DNA of 64,000 bases, taken from positions 7,501,001 through 7,565,000 of the forward strand of contig NZ_JAZHSD010000001.1 of the NCBI RefSeq assembly GCF_036924745.1, given 5' to 3'. The notes beneath the pieces are model-generated. The model did no database searches. It was not told where the DNA came from and saw only the letters and a list, made by a program, of their open reading frames with translations. This document shows, piece after piece, positions 41,031 through 50,443 of this stretch. Position 1 is the first letter of the stretch. Every line of letters begins with the position of its first letter. A program made the translations under genes and the position numbers. The DNA is from Bradyrhizobium sp. AZCC 1693 (GTDB lineage Bacteria; Pseudomonadota; Alphaproteobacteria; Rhizobiales; Xanthobacteraceae).

Positions 41031-41870
41031 ATGACATCATCCCTTCGCTTCCGCGCAGCCGTCGTTTCGATCGTGCTGTTCGCCGCGTTTCTCGGCATCT
41101 GGCATCTCGCGACGCGCGGCACTGGCGCGACCGCGGCGATGAGCCCGGAATACGCAAAATTGATGGGTCTGACGGCAACGCAGGGCAAATCGGCGATGCC
41201 GGGCCCAGCAGATGTCGGCGCCAAATTGTGGGAGCACCTCAGGCAGCCGTTTTACGACAACGGGCCGAACGACAAGGGGCTCGGCATCCAGCTCGGCTAT
41301 TCCATCGCCCGCGTCGGCCTCGGTTATTTCCTCGCCGTCATTGTTGCGATCCCGCTCGGCTTCCTGATCGGCATGTCGCCGTTGATCAGCAAGGCGATCG
41401 ACCCGTTCATCCAAATCCTCAAGCCGATCTCGCCGCTCGCCTGGATGCCGCTGGCGCTCTACACCATCAAGGATTCCTCGATCTCGGCGATTTTTGTCAT
41501 TTTCATCTGCTCGGTCTGGCCGATGCTGCTCAATACCGCGTTCGGCGTTGCCGCGGTGCGCAAGGAATGGATCAATGTCGCGCGCACACTGGAGGTCGGC
41601 ACCGTCAGGCGCGCCTTCACGGTGATCCTGCCGGCGGCGGCGCCGACGATCCTCACCGGCATGCGGATTTCGATCGGCATCGCCTGGCTGGTGATCGTCG
41701 CGGCCGAGATGCTGGTCGGCGGCACCGGCATTGGCTACTTCGTCTGGAACGAGTGGAACAACCTCTCGATCACCAACGTCATCATCGCGATTCTGCTGAT
41801 CGGGATCGTCGGCATGCTGCTCGACCAGATCCTGGCGCGGTTCACGCGCATGGTCACGTTTCCGGAATAG
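41031..41870 (+). CDS. ABC transporter permease, NrtB/CmpB type
   Basis: A 279-residue inner-membrane permease with about six helices. The C-terminal part holds the EAA-like loop around EWINVARTLEVGTVRRAF, then VILPAAAPTILTGMRISIGI and WLVIVAAEMLVGGTGIGYF. These match permeases of the nitrate/taurine/cyanate group. It is the second gene of the cyanate operon, four bases before the ATPase gene. Confidence 0.9.
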   Translation: MTSSLRFRAAVVSIVLFAAFLGIWHLATRGTGATAAMSPEYAKLMGLTATQGKSAMPGPADVGAKLWEHLRQPFYDNGPNDKGLGIQLGYSIARVGLGYFLAVIVAIPLGFLIGMSPLISKAIDPFIQILKPISPLAWMPLALYTIKDSSISAIFVIFICSVWPMLLNTAFGVAAVRKEWINVARTLEVGTVRRAFTVILPAAAPTILTGMRISIGIAWLVIVAAEMLVGGTGIGYFVWNEWNNLSITNVIIAILLIGIVGMLLDQILARFTRMVTFPE

Positions 41871-41874
41871 CGTA

Positions 41875-42801
41875 ATGACCGACAAATTCATTTCCATCGA
41901 AGGCATCGCGCGGCGTTATCCCGGTGTGGATGGCGCTACGACCGCCGTGTTCGAGAACCTGTGGCTGTCGATGGGCCGCGGCGAATTCGGCTGCGTGATC
42001 GGTCACTCCGGCTGCGGCAAGACGACGGTGCTGAATATTCTCGCCGGTCTCGATCAGCCGAGCGAGGGCGCCGTCATCGTCGACGGGCAGGCGATCGAGG
42101 GCACCAGCCTCGACCGTGCGGTGATCTTCCAGAGCCACGCGTTGCTGCCGTGGCGCACCGTGCTCGGCAACGTCGCCTATGCCGTGACCTCGAAATGGCG
42201 CAACTGGGACCGCTCACGCGTGCAGGCGCATGCGCAGAAATTTATCGACCTCGTGGGCTTAACCGGCTCCGAGCACAAGCGTCCGTCGGAGCTGTCAGGC
42301 GGCATGAAGCAGCGCGTCGGCATTGCGCGCGCGCTCTCGATCACGCCAAAAATCATGCTGATGGACGAGCCGTTCTCGGCGCTGGACGCGCTGACGCGCG
42401 GCACGCTGCAGGACGAGGTGCGGCGCATCTGCCTGGAGACCGGACAGACCGCGTTCATGATTACCCATGACGTCGATGAGGCGATCTATCTCGCCGACAA
42501 GATTTTCCTGATGACCAACGGCCCGGGCGCCGTGCTGGCCGAGATCGTGGAAAATCCGCTGCCGAAGGACCGCGGCCGCATCGATCTGCACCGCCATCCG
42601 CTCTACTACGCGCTGCGCAATCACATCGTCGATTTCCTGGTCAGCCGCAGCAAGACGTTTACCGCGACGATGACGGATCACGATCCGCGCAATGTGCCGA
42701 CCGTGCGGCCGGGCAAACCCGAACTCATCATTACGTCGGCAGGCGAGGATTCAATAGAGGCGTCATGGCCGAGCTTGTCCCGGCCATCCACGTCTTCCTA
42801 A
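41875..42801 (+). CDS. ABC transporter ATP-binding protein, NrtD/CynD type
   Basis: A 308-residue ATPase that powers the importer: Walker A GHSGCGKTT, Q-loop IFQSHALLPWRTVLGNVAYA, signature LSGGMKQRVGIARAL, Walker B IMLMDEPFSALDAL and switch His in MITHDVDEA. The last 14 or so residues (ASWPSLSRPSTSS) are encoded by a dispersed repeat rather than by ATPase sequence, so the natural C-terminus has been replaced or extended by repeat insertion. Confidence 0.92.
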   Translation: MTDKFISIEGIARRYPGVDGATTAVFENLWLSMGRGEFGCVIGHSGCGKTTVLNILAGLDQPSEGAVIVDGQAIEGTSLDRAVIFQSHALLPWRTVLGNVAYAVTSKWRNWDRSRVQAHAQKFIDLVGLTGSEHKRPSELSGGMKQRVGIARALSITPKIMLMDEPFSALDALTRGTLQDEVRRICLETGQTAFMITHDVDEAIYLADKIFLMTNGPGAVLAEIVENPLPKDRGRIDLHRHPLYYALRNHIVDFLVSRSKTFTATMTDHDPRNVPTVRPGKPELIITSAGEDSIEASWPSLSRPSTSS

Positions 42802-42836
42802 AGTTAGCCAAACAAGTACGTGGATGCCCGGGACAT
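42761..42836. repeat. dispersed repeat overlapping the ATPase 3' end
   Basis: CGTCATGGCCGAGCTTGTCC, CGGCCATCCACGTCTT, then the inverse ACGTGGATGCCCGGGACAT. It supplies the final codons and the stop of the ATPase gene and then leads to cynS. Confidence 0.65.
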
Positions 42837-42903
42837 TCTTGGAAAAAGATGCGCTTCGCGCTTTCGCCCGGGCCGGACCAGATTGAAGCAAAGGAGACCA
42901 AAC

Positions 42904-43392
42904 ATGAAACGCGAAGACCTCACCGAAAAGCTGCTCGACATCAAGCGCGAGAAGGGCTGGAGCTGGAAACACATCTGCGAAAAGATCGGCGGCTATTCGG
43001 AGGTGCTGATAACAGGCGCCATTCTCGGCCAGATGAAATTGACAAAACCGCAGGCCGCCAATGCCGGCGAGTTGTTCGGGCTTTCGAAATCCGAAATCGC
43101 CATGCTCAACGAAGTTCCGATGCGCGGCACTGGAACGCCGATGCCGCCGACCGATCCCTTGATCTATCGCTTCTACGAACTGGTGATGGTCAACGGCCCG
43201 GCATGGAAGGCGCTGATCGAGGAAGAGTATGGCGACGGCATCATGTCGGCGATCGACTTCGACATGGTGATGGAGCGCCTGCCCAATCCCAAGGGCGACC
43301 GCGTCAAGATCACGATGTCGGGCAAATTCCTGCCGTACAAATATTACGGCGCGAGCGGGAATGTGCCGGAGTACGGGTTCAAGGAGGGGTGA
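42904..43392 (+). CDS. cynS: cyanase (cyanate hydratase)
   Basis: Converts cyanate and bicarbonate to carbamate and CO2; carbamate then decays to ammonia and CO2. The 162-residue product has an N-terminal helical domain (KREDLTEKLLDIKREKGWSW) and the catalytic triad Arg89 and Glu92 in YRFYELV and Ser115 in GDGIMSAIDF. The end KFLPYKYYGASG is canonical. AAAGGAGACC precedes the ATG at 42904. It is the last gene of the sigma-54-driven operon, giving nitrogen from cyanate. Confidence 0.96.
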   Translation: MKREDLTEKLLDIKREKGWSWKHICEKIGGYSEVLITGAILGQMKLTKPQAANAGELFGLSKSEIAMLNEVPMRGTGTPMPPTDPLIYRFYELVMVNGPAWKALIEEEYGDGIMSAIDFDMVMERLPNPKGDRVKITMSGKFLPYKYYGASGNVPEYGFKEG

Positions 43393-43403
43393 TTTGATCT
43401 TGC

Positions 43404-43485
43404 CGTCATTCCGGGGGCGCGAAGCGAACTATGGTGCGCAATTGCGCACCATAGTTCGATGCTTCGCATCGCCCCGGAATGACGG
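43404..43485. repeat. palindromic repeat, 'CGTCATTCCGGG' family, after cynS
   Basis: Contains the perfect palindrome GAACTATGGTGCGCAA-TTGCGCACCATAGTTC, bounded by CGTCATTCCGGG and CCCCGGAATGACGG. It lies between convergent genes and could act as a bidirectional terminator. Confidence 0.8.
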
Positions 43486-43496
43486 GGAGAGACCGG

Positions 43497-44309
43497 TCAC
43501 CTGAACGCGGCCCGCACTTCCTTGATCGGCGCCATCTCGCGCACATAGGTGAATGCGCCGTGATCCTTCATCTCGCGGGCGCTCCTTAGGAAGGCGGCAA
43601 GCGCGTAGCGGGCCATCGCGCCGCCGACGCTGATGCGCTTGACACCGGCTTCGGAGAGTTTCTGAAGCGTCAGCGTCGGGTCGGCAAAGCCCATCACCAG
43701 GTTGAACGGCTTGCCGACCGACGACACCACGGTGCGGATGGTGTCGATGTCGTGAACGCCGGGCGAATACAATACGTCGGCGCCAGCCGCCTCGAACGCC
43801 TGCAGGCGCTTGATGGTGTCGTCGAGATCTTTGCGGCCGTGCAGGAAATTCTCCGCGCGCGCCGTCAGCGTGAACGGGAAGGGGAGCGCACGCGCCGCTT
43901 CGACGGCCGCCTGCACGCGTTCGACCGCGAGCTGGAAATCGTAGATCGGCGCGCGAGGATTGCCGGTCGAATCCTCGATCGAGCCGCCGACGCAGCCTGC
44001 TTCGGCCGCGCGCGCGATCGCTTTCGCCGCGGTCTTCGGATCGTCGGCGCCGCAATTTTCCAGGTCGGCGTTGACGGGCAGGTCGGTGGCGTCGGCAATC
44101 ATCCGGCAGTTCTCGATGATGGCATCGAGGCTGACAGTGGCGCTGCCGAGCGTATTGGCAAGGCCGAGGCTCGTGGTCGCGAGCGCCTCGAACCCCATCG
44201 CGGCGAGCAGCTTTGCCGTGCCGGCGTCCCAGGGATTGGGAATGATGAAGGCGCCGGGGCGCGCATGCAGCGCGCGGAACGCTTCGGCTTTTTCCATCTG
44301 GGTTCGCAT
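43497..44309 (-). CDS. isocitrate lyase/PEP mutase-family enzyme
   Basis: A 270-residue TIM-barrel enzyme. It shows PGAFIIPNPWDAGTAKLLAA, the metal/substrate block LPVNADLENCGADDP, GCVGGSIEDSTGNP, and TLTARAENFL. These fit the PEP-mutase branch (C-C or P-C bond lyases, oxaloacetate hydrolases), acting on a small alpha-keto or hydroxy acid; the substrate is unknown. The ATG at 44309 follows GGAGATTG. It is divergent from a LysR gene, which probably regulates it. Confidence 0.85.
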   Translation of the reverse strand: MRTQMEKAEAFRALHARPGAFIIPNPWDAGTAKLLAAMGFEALATTSLGLANTLGSATVSLDAIIENCRMIADATDLPVNADLENCGADDPKTAAKAIARAAEAGCVGGSIEDSTGNPRAPIYDFQLAVERVQAAVEAARALPFPFTLTARAENFLHGRKDLDDTIKRLQAFEAAGADVLYSPGVHDIDTIRTVVSSVGKPFNLVMGFADPTLTLQKLSEAGVKRISVGGAMARYALAAFLRSAREMKDHGAFTYVREMAPIKEVRAAFR

Positions 44310-44428
44310 CGGCAATCTCCGCTTGGTTGGTTGGCCGGTTCTGGCTGGCGGCGAAACTAGCGGGCTATCTCTCATCAGCCAAATTTGTTATTTCTCTACA
44401 CATCATCAGCTTTTTGCATGGACGAAAC

Positions 44429-45349
44429 ATGGACAGCGATGCGCTTCTGACCTTCCTGACCGTTCATCGCCGCGGCGGCATTTCGAGCGCGGCAAAGGTG
44501 CTGCACCGCTCGCAGCCGGCGATCTCGCGGCGCATTGCGCTTTTGGAGCGGGAGCTCGGCGTGCCGCTGTTCGAGCGGATCGCGGGGCGCACGATGCTGA
44601 GCGATGCCGGGAGGGTGATGGTGCCGTATGCCGAGCGCGCGGTCGCAGCAGCCCAGGATGCGGAGAATGCGGTTCGCGCGCTGGCGCGGCCGAATTCAGG
44701 GCCGATTGCGCTCGCGGTGGTCGGCACGCTGGCCGGCGGGCGGCTGTCGGCGATCTTGAAACGCTTCGCGGCGGAACACCCCGAGGTCGAATTGAGCCTG
44801 CGCACCGCAACCAGCGCGGAGGTCAGCGATCTGATCCGGCGCGGCGAGGCGACCATCGGCCTGCGCTACGACCGCGACCGCTCGCGCGATCTTGATTGCG
44901 AATTGCTGTTTGCCGAACGGTTGCAGGTGGTGTGCGCGCCGGAACATCCGCGCGCCGGCCGCCGTGTGGCAAGGCTCGCCGATCTCAGCGGCGAGCGCTG
45001 GATCGCATTTCCCGTGGTGCCGGGGCGGCGCGAGATCACCGCGTCACATGTGTTTGCGCTGTTTCAAACGCATGGATTGGGTGAAATCGACTGGACGCCG
45101 GTCGACAGCCTGACCGCGCAGAAGCGCCTGGTCGAAGCCGGCCTCGGCATCGCGCTGCTGTCGGAGAGCAATGCCGCGGAAGAACTGCGCTACGGGACGA
45201 TCGCTGCGATCGGCGTGCGTGATCTCAAGGCGAGCCACGACGTCGTGACAGTAACGCGCCGCGGCGGATTTTTGAGCGCGGCGGCGCGGCGATTGATGGA
45301 GATCGTTCGCAGGGAATATTCAAAGACGCGAGTGGCGAATAGCGAGTAG
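44429..45349 (+). CDS. LysR-family transcriptional regulator
   Basis: A 306-residue regulator: N-terminal winged helix (MDSDALLTFLTVHRRGGISS, AAKVLHRSQPAISRRIALLE, RELGVPLFERIAG) and a C-terminal ligand-binding domain (SGPIALAVVGTLAGGRLSAI, onward). The ATG at 44429 gives the usual HTH start; the frame is open upstream. Divergent to the PEP-mutase-family gene with 119 bases between. The last residues (TRVANSE) are coded by the repeat at 45333. Confidence 0.92.
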   Translation: MDSDALLTFLTVHRRGGISSAAKVLHRSQPAISRRIALLERELGVPLFERIAGRTMLSDAGRVMVPYAERAVAAAQDAENAVRALARPNSGPIALAVVGTLAGGRLSAILKRFAAEHPEVELSLRTATSAEVSDLIRRGEATIGLRYDRDRSRDLDCELLFAERLQVVCAPEHPRAGRRVARLADLSGERWIAFPVVPGRREITASHVFALFQTHGLGEIDWTPVDSLTAQKRLVEAGLGIALLSESNAAEELRYGTIAAIGVRDLKASHDVVTVTRRGGFLSAAARRLMEIVRREYSKTRVANSE

Positions 45350-45380
45350 CGAATGGAATTTTCCTATTCGCTATTCGCCA
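45333..45380. repeat. inverted repeat between convergent genes
   Basis: TGGCGAATAGCGAGTAGCGA-ATGG and CCTATTCGCTATTCGCCA form a long imperfect stem. It provides the LysR stop codon and may terminate transcription from both sides. Confidence 0.6.
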
Positions 45381-45398
45381 CCCCCCATTCGCTACAGC

Positions 45399-45722
45399 TC
45401 AGGTCCCCGCCTTCACCTGGGCGGCGGCCTGCGCCATCAGCTCGTCCATCTTGACGCGGACCTCGGTGGCGGTGACGGCGACGCCCTTGGCGGTCAAATC
45501 CTTCACCACCTTGTTCTGGACGTCCTTGTCGCCGGCTTCCTCGAAATCGGCGGCGACCACTTCCTTGGAATAAGCCGTGGCGGCATCGCCCGACAGGCCG
45601 AGCTTCTCGGCTGCCCAAAGACCGAGCAGCTTGTTGCGGCGAACCTCAGCCTTGAACTTCTGCTCCTCGTCGAGGGCGAATTTCTTCTCAAAACCTTCCT
45701 CGCGCTTGTCGAAAGTGGTCAT
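45399..45722 (-). CDS. F1-ATPase inhibitor zeta subunit (DUF1476)
   Basis: A 107-residue helical protein, MTTFDKREEGFEKKFALDEE then QKFKAEVRRNKLLGLWAAE and a C-terminal four-helix part with FEEAGDKDVQNKVVKDL. This is the alphaproteobacterial zeta subunit, which inhibits ATP hydrolysis by the F1 motor through its N-terminal segment. Length and order match the family. Confidence 0.92.
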   Translation of the reverse strand: MTTFDKREEGFEKKFALDEEQKFKAEVRRNKLLGLWAAEKLGLSGDAATAYSKEVVAADFEEAGDKDVQNKVVKDLTAKGVAVTATEVRVKMDELMAQAAAQVKAGT

Positions 45723-46040
45723 TCTTCGGTTCCAATCCCCGCAAAAGGTAAATAAGGCGGCGTTGTCGCGGCCCGATCGCCTACCTAGATAGAGGGCGCG
45801 AATCGGTAAAACAACGGGCCGTTAGGCCGCAGGCAGCCGGGATAAGTTGGCCCCAATTGGGCCGGGTCGATTGTGCTGGATGGGCCAATCGGATAGGTTG
45901 CCATCAGGCGAGGTTCTTGTTCTGTTTCCGGTCGCTTTTGTTCGGGACTTCGCCTTCACGGCAGCTCCGTCGTGGTCGCTAACCCTTGTCATCCGGAGCA
46001 CACCAATTTCATGGATTTCAACAAAACACGGTACATCCCA

Positions 46041-46808
46041 ATGAGCCGTCGACGCCGCATTTATGAAGGCAAGGCCAAGGTCCTGTATGAAGGTCCGGAG
46101 CCGGGAACCCTGATCCAGCACTTCAAGGACGATGCGACCGCGTTCAATGCGAAGAAACACCAGGTGATCGAGGGCAAGGGCGTCCTCAACAACCGGATTT
46201 CGGAGTACCTGTTTCAGCACCTCAACGACATCGGGGTGCCGACCCATTTCATCCGCCGCCTCAACATGCGCGAGCAGTTGATTCGCGAGGTCGAGATCGT
46301 GCCGCTGGAAGTGGTGGTGCGGAACGTCGCCGCCGGCTCGCTGTCGCAGCGCCTCGGCATCGAGGAGGGCACCCAGCTGCCGCGCTCGATCATCGAGTTC
46401 TATTACAAGAACGACCAGCTCAACGACCCCATGGTGTCGGAAGAGCACATCACCGCGTTCGGCTGGGCGACGCCGCAGGAAATCGACGACATCATGGCGC
46501 TCGCCATTCGCGTCAACGACTTCCTCACCGGGCTGTTTCTCGGCATCGGCATCCGTCTGGTCGATTTCAAGATGGAATGCGGCCGGCTGTTCGAGAACGA
46601 GATGATGCGGATCATCGTCGCCGACGAAATCTCTCCCGACTCATGCCGGCTGTGGGATATCAAGTCGAACGAGAAGCTCGACAAGGACCGTTTCCGCCGC
46701 GACCTCGGTGGCCTGCTGGAAGCCTATACCGAGGTGGCAAAGCGTCTGGGCATCCTGATGGAGAACGAGCGTCCGGCCGGTACCGGTCCGGTGCTGGTGA
46801 AGAGCTGA
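46041..46808 (+). CDS. purC: SAICAR synthetase
   Basis: Purine-pathway enzyme joining CAIR and aspartate with ATP. The 255-residue product opens [18 protein letters not shown], with the phosphate-binding EGKAK element, then [39 protein letters not shown] and [12 protein letters not shown]. The ATG at 46041 is the family start, though the frame is open upstream with another ATG at 46011. It is followed after ten bases by purS. Confidence 0.97.
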   Translation: MSRRRRIYEGKAKVLYEGPEPGTLIQHFKDDATAFNAKKHQVIEGKGVLNNRISEYLFQHLNDIGVPTHFIRRLNMREQLIREVEIVPLEVVVRNVAAGSLSQRLGIEEGTQLPRSIIEFYYKNDQLNDPMVSEEHITAFGWATPQEIDDIMALAIRVNDFLTGLFLGIGIRLVDFKMECGRLFENEMMRIIVADEISPDSCRLWDIKSNEKLDKDRFRRDLGGLLEAYTEVAKRLGILMENERPAGTGPVLVKS

Positions 46809-46818
46809 GGTTGAGATC

Positions 46819-47061
46819 GTGAAGGCACGCGTTACCGTTACGTTGAAGTCAGGCATTCTCGACCCGCAGGGCAAGGCCATCGAAGGCGCGCTGAAATCGC
46901 TCGGCGTCGATGGCGTCGCCAGCGTCCGCCAGGGCAAGGTGTTCGACATCGAGCTCTCGGGCGCCGACAAGGCCAAGGCAGAGGCGGCGTTGAAGGATGC
47001 CGCCGACAAGCTGTTGGCGAACACGGTGATCGAGAATTACCGGGTCGAAGTTCTGGGATGA
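46819..47061 (+). CDS. purS: FGAM synthase subunit PurS
   Basis: The 80-residue small subunit that bridges PurL and PurQ in the three-part FGAM synthase. Sequence: MKARVTVTLKSGILDPQGKA, IEGALKSLGVDGVASVRQG, then the final NTVIENYRVEVLG. Usually purQ follows directly; here 2.7 kb of other genes intervene. Confidence 0.95.
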   Translation: MKARVTVTLKSGILDPQGKAIEGALKSLGVDGVASVRQGKVFDIELSGADKAKAEAALKDAADKLLANTVIENYRVEVLG

Positions 47062-47087
47062 GGATGTGAGCGGCCGGGCTTTGCCGC

Positions 47088-48105
47088 TCACAGCCATCCC
47101 GCGCGGCGGAATCGCCAATACAATCCGCCGCAGGCGATCAGCATCAGTCCGAGCACCGTGAAATATCCGAACTCCCATTCCAGTTCGGGCATGTGCTTGA
47201 AATTCATCCCGTAGATGGCGGCCACCGCGGTCGGCACGGCGATGATGGCGAGCCACGAGGCCAGCTTCTTGGAGACGGCGGTCTCCTGCGCCTGGGCCGA
47301 CCAGAAGGCTCGCCTCGAAGGCGAACGCCAGCACCTCGCGCATGGAGTCAGTGCGCTCCTGAATGGTCCTGACGTGGTCGGTGACGTCACGAAACAGCGC
47401 CTGCATGGTCGAACGCACCATCGGCAAATTGTCGTGTTCGAGCCGGCGGCAGACCTCCACCAGCGGTCCAATCGCATTGCGCAGCCGCAGCAGGTCCCGC
47501 CGCAGCATATAGAGCCGTTCGACCTGGCTCCGTGTGATGGGATTGGCGAGCACGTCGTCTTCGATCGCCTCGACCTCCTCGTGGATCGTTTCCAGAACGG
47601 GAGAGTAGTTGTCGACGATGAAATCGAGGATGGCGTAGAGAATATAATCCTCACCGCGCGCGAGCGCCCGCGGACAGCTCTCGCAGCGTTCGCGCACCGG
47701 CGCATATGACGTCGATGCCCCATGGCGCACCGAGACGAGGTAGCCTTCGCCGACGAACAAATGGGTTTCGCCGAACGCGATCCGGCCCTCGATCAGTTGC
47801 GCCGTTCGCGCCACAATGAACAGGCCGTCGCCATACTGCTCGATCTTCGGCCGTTGATGGGCGTGGTTGGCGTCCTCGATCGCGAGATCGTGCAGGTCGA
47901 ACTGCTGCTGCACGCTCTTCAGCAGCGCCAGATCCGGCTCGTACAGACCGATCCACACGACGTGCCCGGGCTTGCGGCGCCAGCTCGACGCCTCCTCGAT
48001 GGCGATATTGGCGATCCGGCGGCCATCGACATAGACACCGGCCGCGACGACGCCCTCGGACGCCATCCGCTCGGTCGCGGCGCTCGCCAGCGACGGGACA
48101 TTCAT
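47088..48105 (-). pseudogene. corA: CorA-type magnesium transporter, frameshifted near its 3' end
   Basis: The N-terminal soluble domain is intact (VVWIGLYEPDLALLKSVQQQ, EDYILYAILDFIVDNYSPVL), up to REVLAFAFEASLLVG. There the frame leaves the CorA sequence. In the next frame it resumes as QAQETAVSKKLASWLAIIAV with the pore motif YGMNF, the final helix and the end YWRFRRAGWL. Removing one C (plus-strand GGG at 47294-47296) restores about 338 codons. It lies on the opposite strand between purS and purQ. Could be a recent mutation or a sequence error. Confidence 0.85.
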
Positions 48106-48253
48106 GGTTTCCATCCCTGAGCGATTGTTGTTGAACGTGGCTGCGATGCAGGCCGTTTTAGCGACGCTAGCACTGGCAAACCCGGCGTCAATTGGTTATG
48201 GGACTACCTGGTCGGCGCTCGGCCGACGATCTCGCTTGCAGCCGGCAACAGCC

Positions 48254-48879
48254 ATGAAATCTGTCGTTCTCGTATTTTCCGCAATCGATCGCACCTTCCC
48301 CAGGCTTCCATTACAGGTTGCTGCGATCGCTTTCCTCGCCACGCTCCTTGCCACGCTTGTCGTTCACCCAGCCATGGCGCAGGCGCCGGGATCTACCAGG
48401 GTCATGATCCGCAATCCCGACGTGGCGAAGTGGGCAGGCAGCCGCATTTTTTCAGCACCAGCTCCAGTGAGTTCTTGTGCCGGCCGCTCGCCTGTCCTGC
48501 GCCCTCCAAGGTGACAGCGCGGATCTCGGCCAGCCCGACACGAAGTCCCGACCGTCAGGCGTTGGCGAAATATGCCAGCCAGAATATCCCGGCGGCGGTC
48601 GAACAGGCCAACCTGAATGCGGCCTCCAGCCTGGCGCCGGGCCGCAAGATCGAGCGGCTTTCCAGCACGGCCACCGAGGTGCGCGGCTATCCGGCGATCG
48701 CGCAGGAGATGCGCTTCGTCGGCGGCAAAGAGCCCGTCTATATGAGCAAGGTGACCATGTTCGTGAAATCGGCGCTGGTCGATATCGCCTCCTACTCGCC
48801 ATCGCGCGAGACCGCGCGGCGTAACCGCGACCTGTTCGTCGGCGCGATGCAGGTCGAGGACATTCCGCTACCGCGATAA
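48254..48879 (+). pseudogene. paralogue of the lipoprotein at 48977, frameshifted, with a purQ-like 5' end
   Basis: The gene opens MKSVVLVFSAIDR, very close to PurQ's [13 protein letters not shown]; the first 39 bases match purQ at 33 positions. A hydrophobic signal (LPLQVAAIAFLATLLATLVV) follows, then RNPDVAKWAGSRIF. At a run of six T's (around 48445-48455) the frame must shift to continue as STSSSEFLCRPLACP and KVTARISASPTRSPDRQAL, similar to the neighbour's CRPLACPELS and IRTSASPTRSPDPQAL. One added T would restore it. Function of the family unknown; secreted. Confidence 0.7.
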
Positions 48880-48976
48880 GAGTCCTGCCGGCAAAGCACT
48901 GGCGTATTCCACAATCCGGAACTATAGGTTTGGAAGAACCGGCTTGGCAGGCCAAGGTTGCGGGGTGGGGACTTCG

Positions 48977-49582
48977 ATGGGATTGGTGGGGGCCGTGTTT
49001 CGGCTGGCGGCGATGGCCGCGGCGACGATTTGGCTTGCGGGCTGCATGACCGCGGCCGTGGGGCCGGAGCATCCGGGGACCCGGGTTCGCTACAAGTCGC
49101 CCGATCCGCAGAAATGGATCGGCAGCCAGTCGTTTGGCGACAGGCGCGCGACTTTCCGCTGCCGTCCGCTGGCATGTCCGGAATTGTCGATCGTCAGCAT
49201 TCGTACGTCGGCCAGCCCGACACGCAGCCCCGATCCGCAGGCCCTGCAGAAATTCGCGCAGGAGAGCGCCCAGCTTGAGATGACCAAGACGGGTGAAGCT
49301 TCGGCCGAAGGGGGAAACCGGGTGCGGGATCTCTCGCTGCTTTCCACCCGCGTCGCCAATGTGAAAAACTTCCCGGCCGTCCATTGGGAGTATCAAGGCA
49401 GCTCAGCCGACAACAGGACGGTCTATATCGTCCGCAAGATGATGTTCGCCGGCAGCAGCGCCATCGACGTCATTTCCTCCTCCCTTGGCCTCGAGGTCGC
49501 TCGCCGTAATAGCAACGATTTCGTGGGTGTCCTGGAGATCGAGGATTTTGCCCCGCCCGCCGTTGTGGCGGCAAGGCCATGA
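48977..49582 (+). CDS. lipoprotein, intact paralogue of the upstream gene
   Basis: A 201-residue protein with lipobox (AAATIWLAGC). The mature part holds TRVRYKSPDPQKWIGSQSFG, FRCRPLACPELSIVSIRTSA and a C-terminal segment VARRNSNDFVGVLEIEDFAP. The pair CRPLAC suggests a disulfide. It shares 40-50% of positions by eye with the gene at 48254, so the two are tandem duplicates inserted between purS and purQ. GTGGGGA precedes the ATG at 48977. Confidence 0.65.
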   Translation: MGLVGAVFRLAAMAAATIWLAGCMTAAVGPEHPGTRVRYKSPDPQKWIGSQSFGDRRATFRCRPLACPELSIVSIRTSASPTRSPDPQALQKFAQESAQLEMTKTGEASAEGGNRVRDLSLLSTRVANVKNFPAVHWEYQGSSADNRTVYIVRKMMFAGSSAIDVISSSLGLEVARRNSNDFVGVLEIEDFAPPAVVAARP

Positions 49583-49741
49583 AATCGGCCGCGTTGGCGG
49601 TTCCTGCGGGGTGGGGACCCCTATGCCGCGGCTGTTCAAAGTTCGGCGTCTGACGGTAGCGCCCGGCGGCAGAAAAGAATATGTAGTCAGCGCGACGCAC
49701 CAGCACTGTTTCGTCCCACCGCCTGAAACCCCGGTAACGCC

Positions 49742-50443
49742 ATGAAATCCGCCGTTCTCGTCTTTCCCGGAATCAATCGCGAGCGCGATATGGCGCGCGC
49801 GCTCAAGCTGGCCTCCGGCCAGGAGGCCGCGATGGTCTGGCATGCCGACACCGCGCTGCCAAAGGGGACCGATCTCGTGGTCGTGCCCGGCGGGTTCTCC
49901 TATGGCGATTACCTGCGCTGCGGCGCCATCGCCGCCCGCGCGCCTGTGATGGACGCCGTGCGCAAATTCGCAGCCGACGGCGGCCTCGTGCTCGGCGTCT
50001 GCAACGGCTTCCAGATTCTCTGCGAAGCGGGCTTGCTGCCCGGCGTGCTGATGCGCAATGCGCGGCTGAAATTCATCTGCCAAGATGTGCATCTGCGGGT
50101 CGAGCGCTCGGATACGCCGTTCACGCGCGGCTACAACGCCGGCCAGGTCATTCGCGTGCCCGTCGCGCATGGCGAGGGCAATTACGAAGCCGACGAAGAG
50201 ACGGTGAAGCGTCTGGTAGGCGAGGGGCGGGTGCTCTATCGCTATTGCTCTGCTGACGGCGTTGTCGACGAGGAGTCCAACATCAACGGCGCCGCGGAGT
50301 CGATCGCCGGCATCGTCAACGAGCGCGGCAATGTGCTCGGCATGATGCCGCATCCGGAAAACCACGTCGAAGACATCATGGGCTGCACCGACGGCCGCGG
50401 CCTGTTCGCAGGCCTTGCCGCGCATCTGGAAAAAGCAGCGTGA
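49742..50443 (+). CDS. purQ: FGAM synthase glutaminase subunit PurQ
   Basis: Class I glutamine amidotransferase of 233 residues that supplies ammonia to PurL. It shows [16 protein letters not shown], the nucleophile Cys in GVCNGFQIL and the catalytic His/Glu in [11 protein letters not shown]. Its start [18 protein letters not shown] is partly duplicated upstream at 48254. Its stop overlaps the next gene by four bases (GTGA). Confidence 0.97.
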   Translation: MKSAVLVFPGINRERDMARALKLASGQEAAMVWHADTALPKGTDLVVVPGGFSYGDYLRCGAIAARAPVMDAVRKFAADGGLVLGVCNGFQILCEAGLLPGVLMRNARLKFICQDVHLRVERSDTPFTRGYNAGQVIRVPVAHGEGNYEADEETVKRLVGEGRVLYRYCSADGVVDEESNINGAAESIAGIVNERGNVLGMMPHPENHVEDIMGCTDGRGLFAGLAAHLEKAA

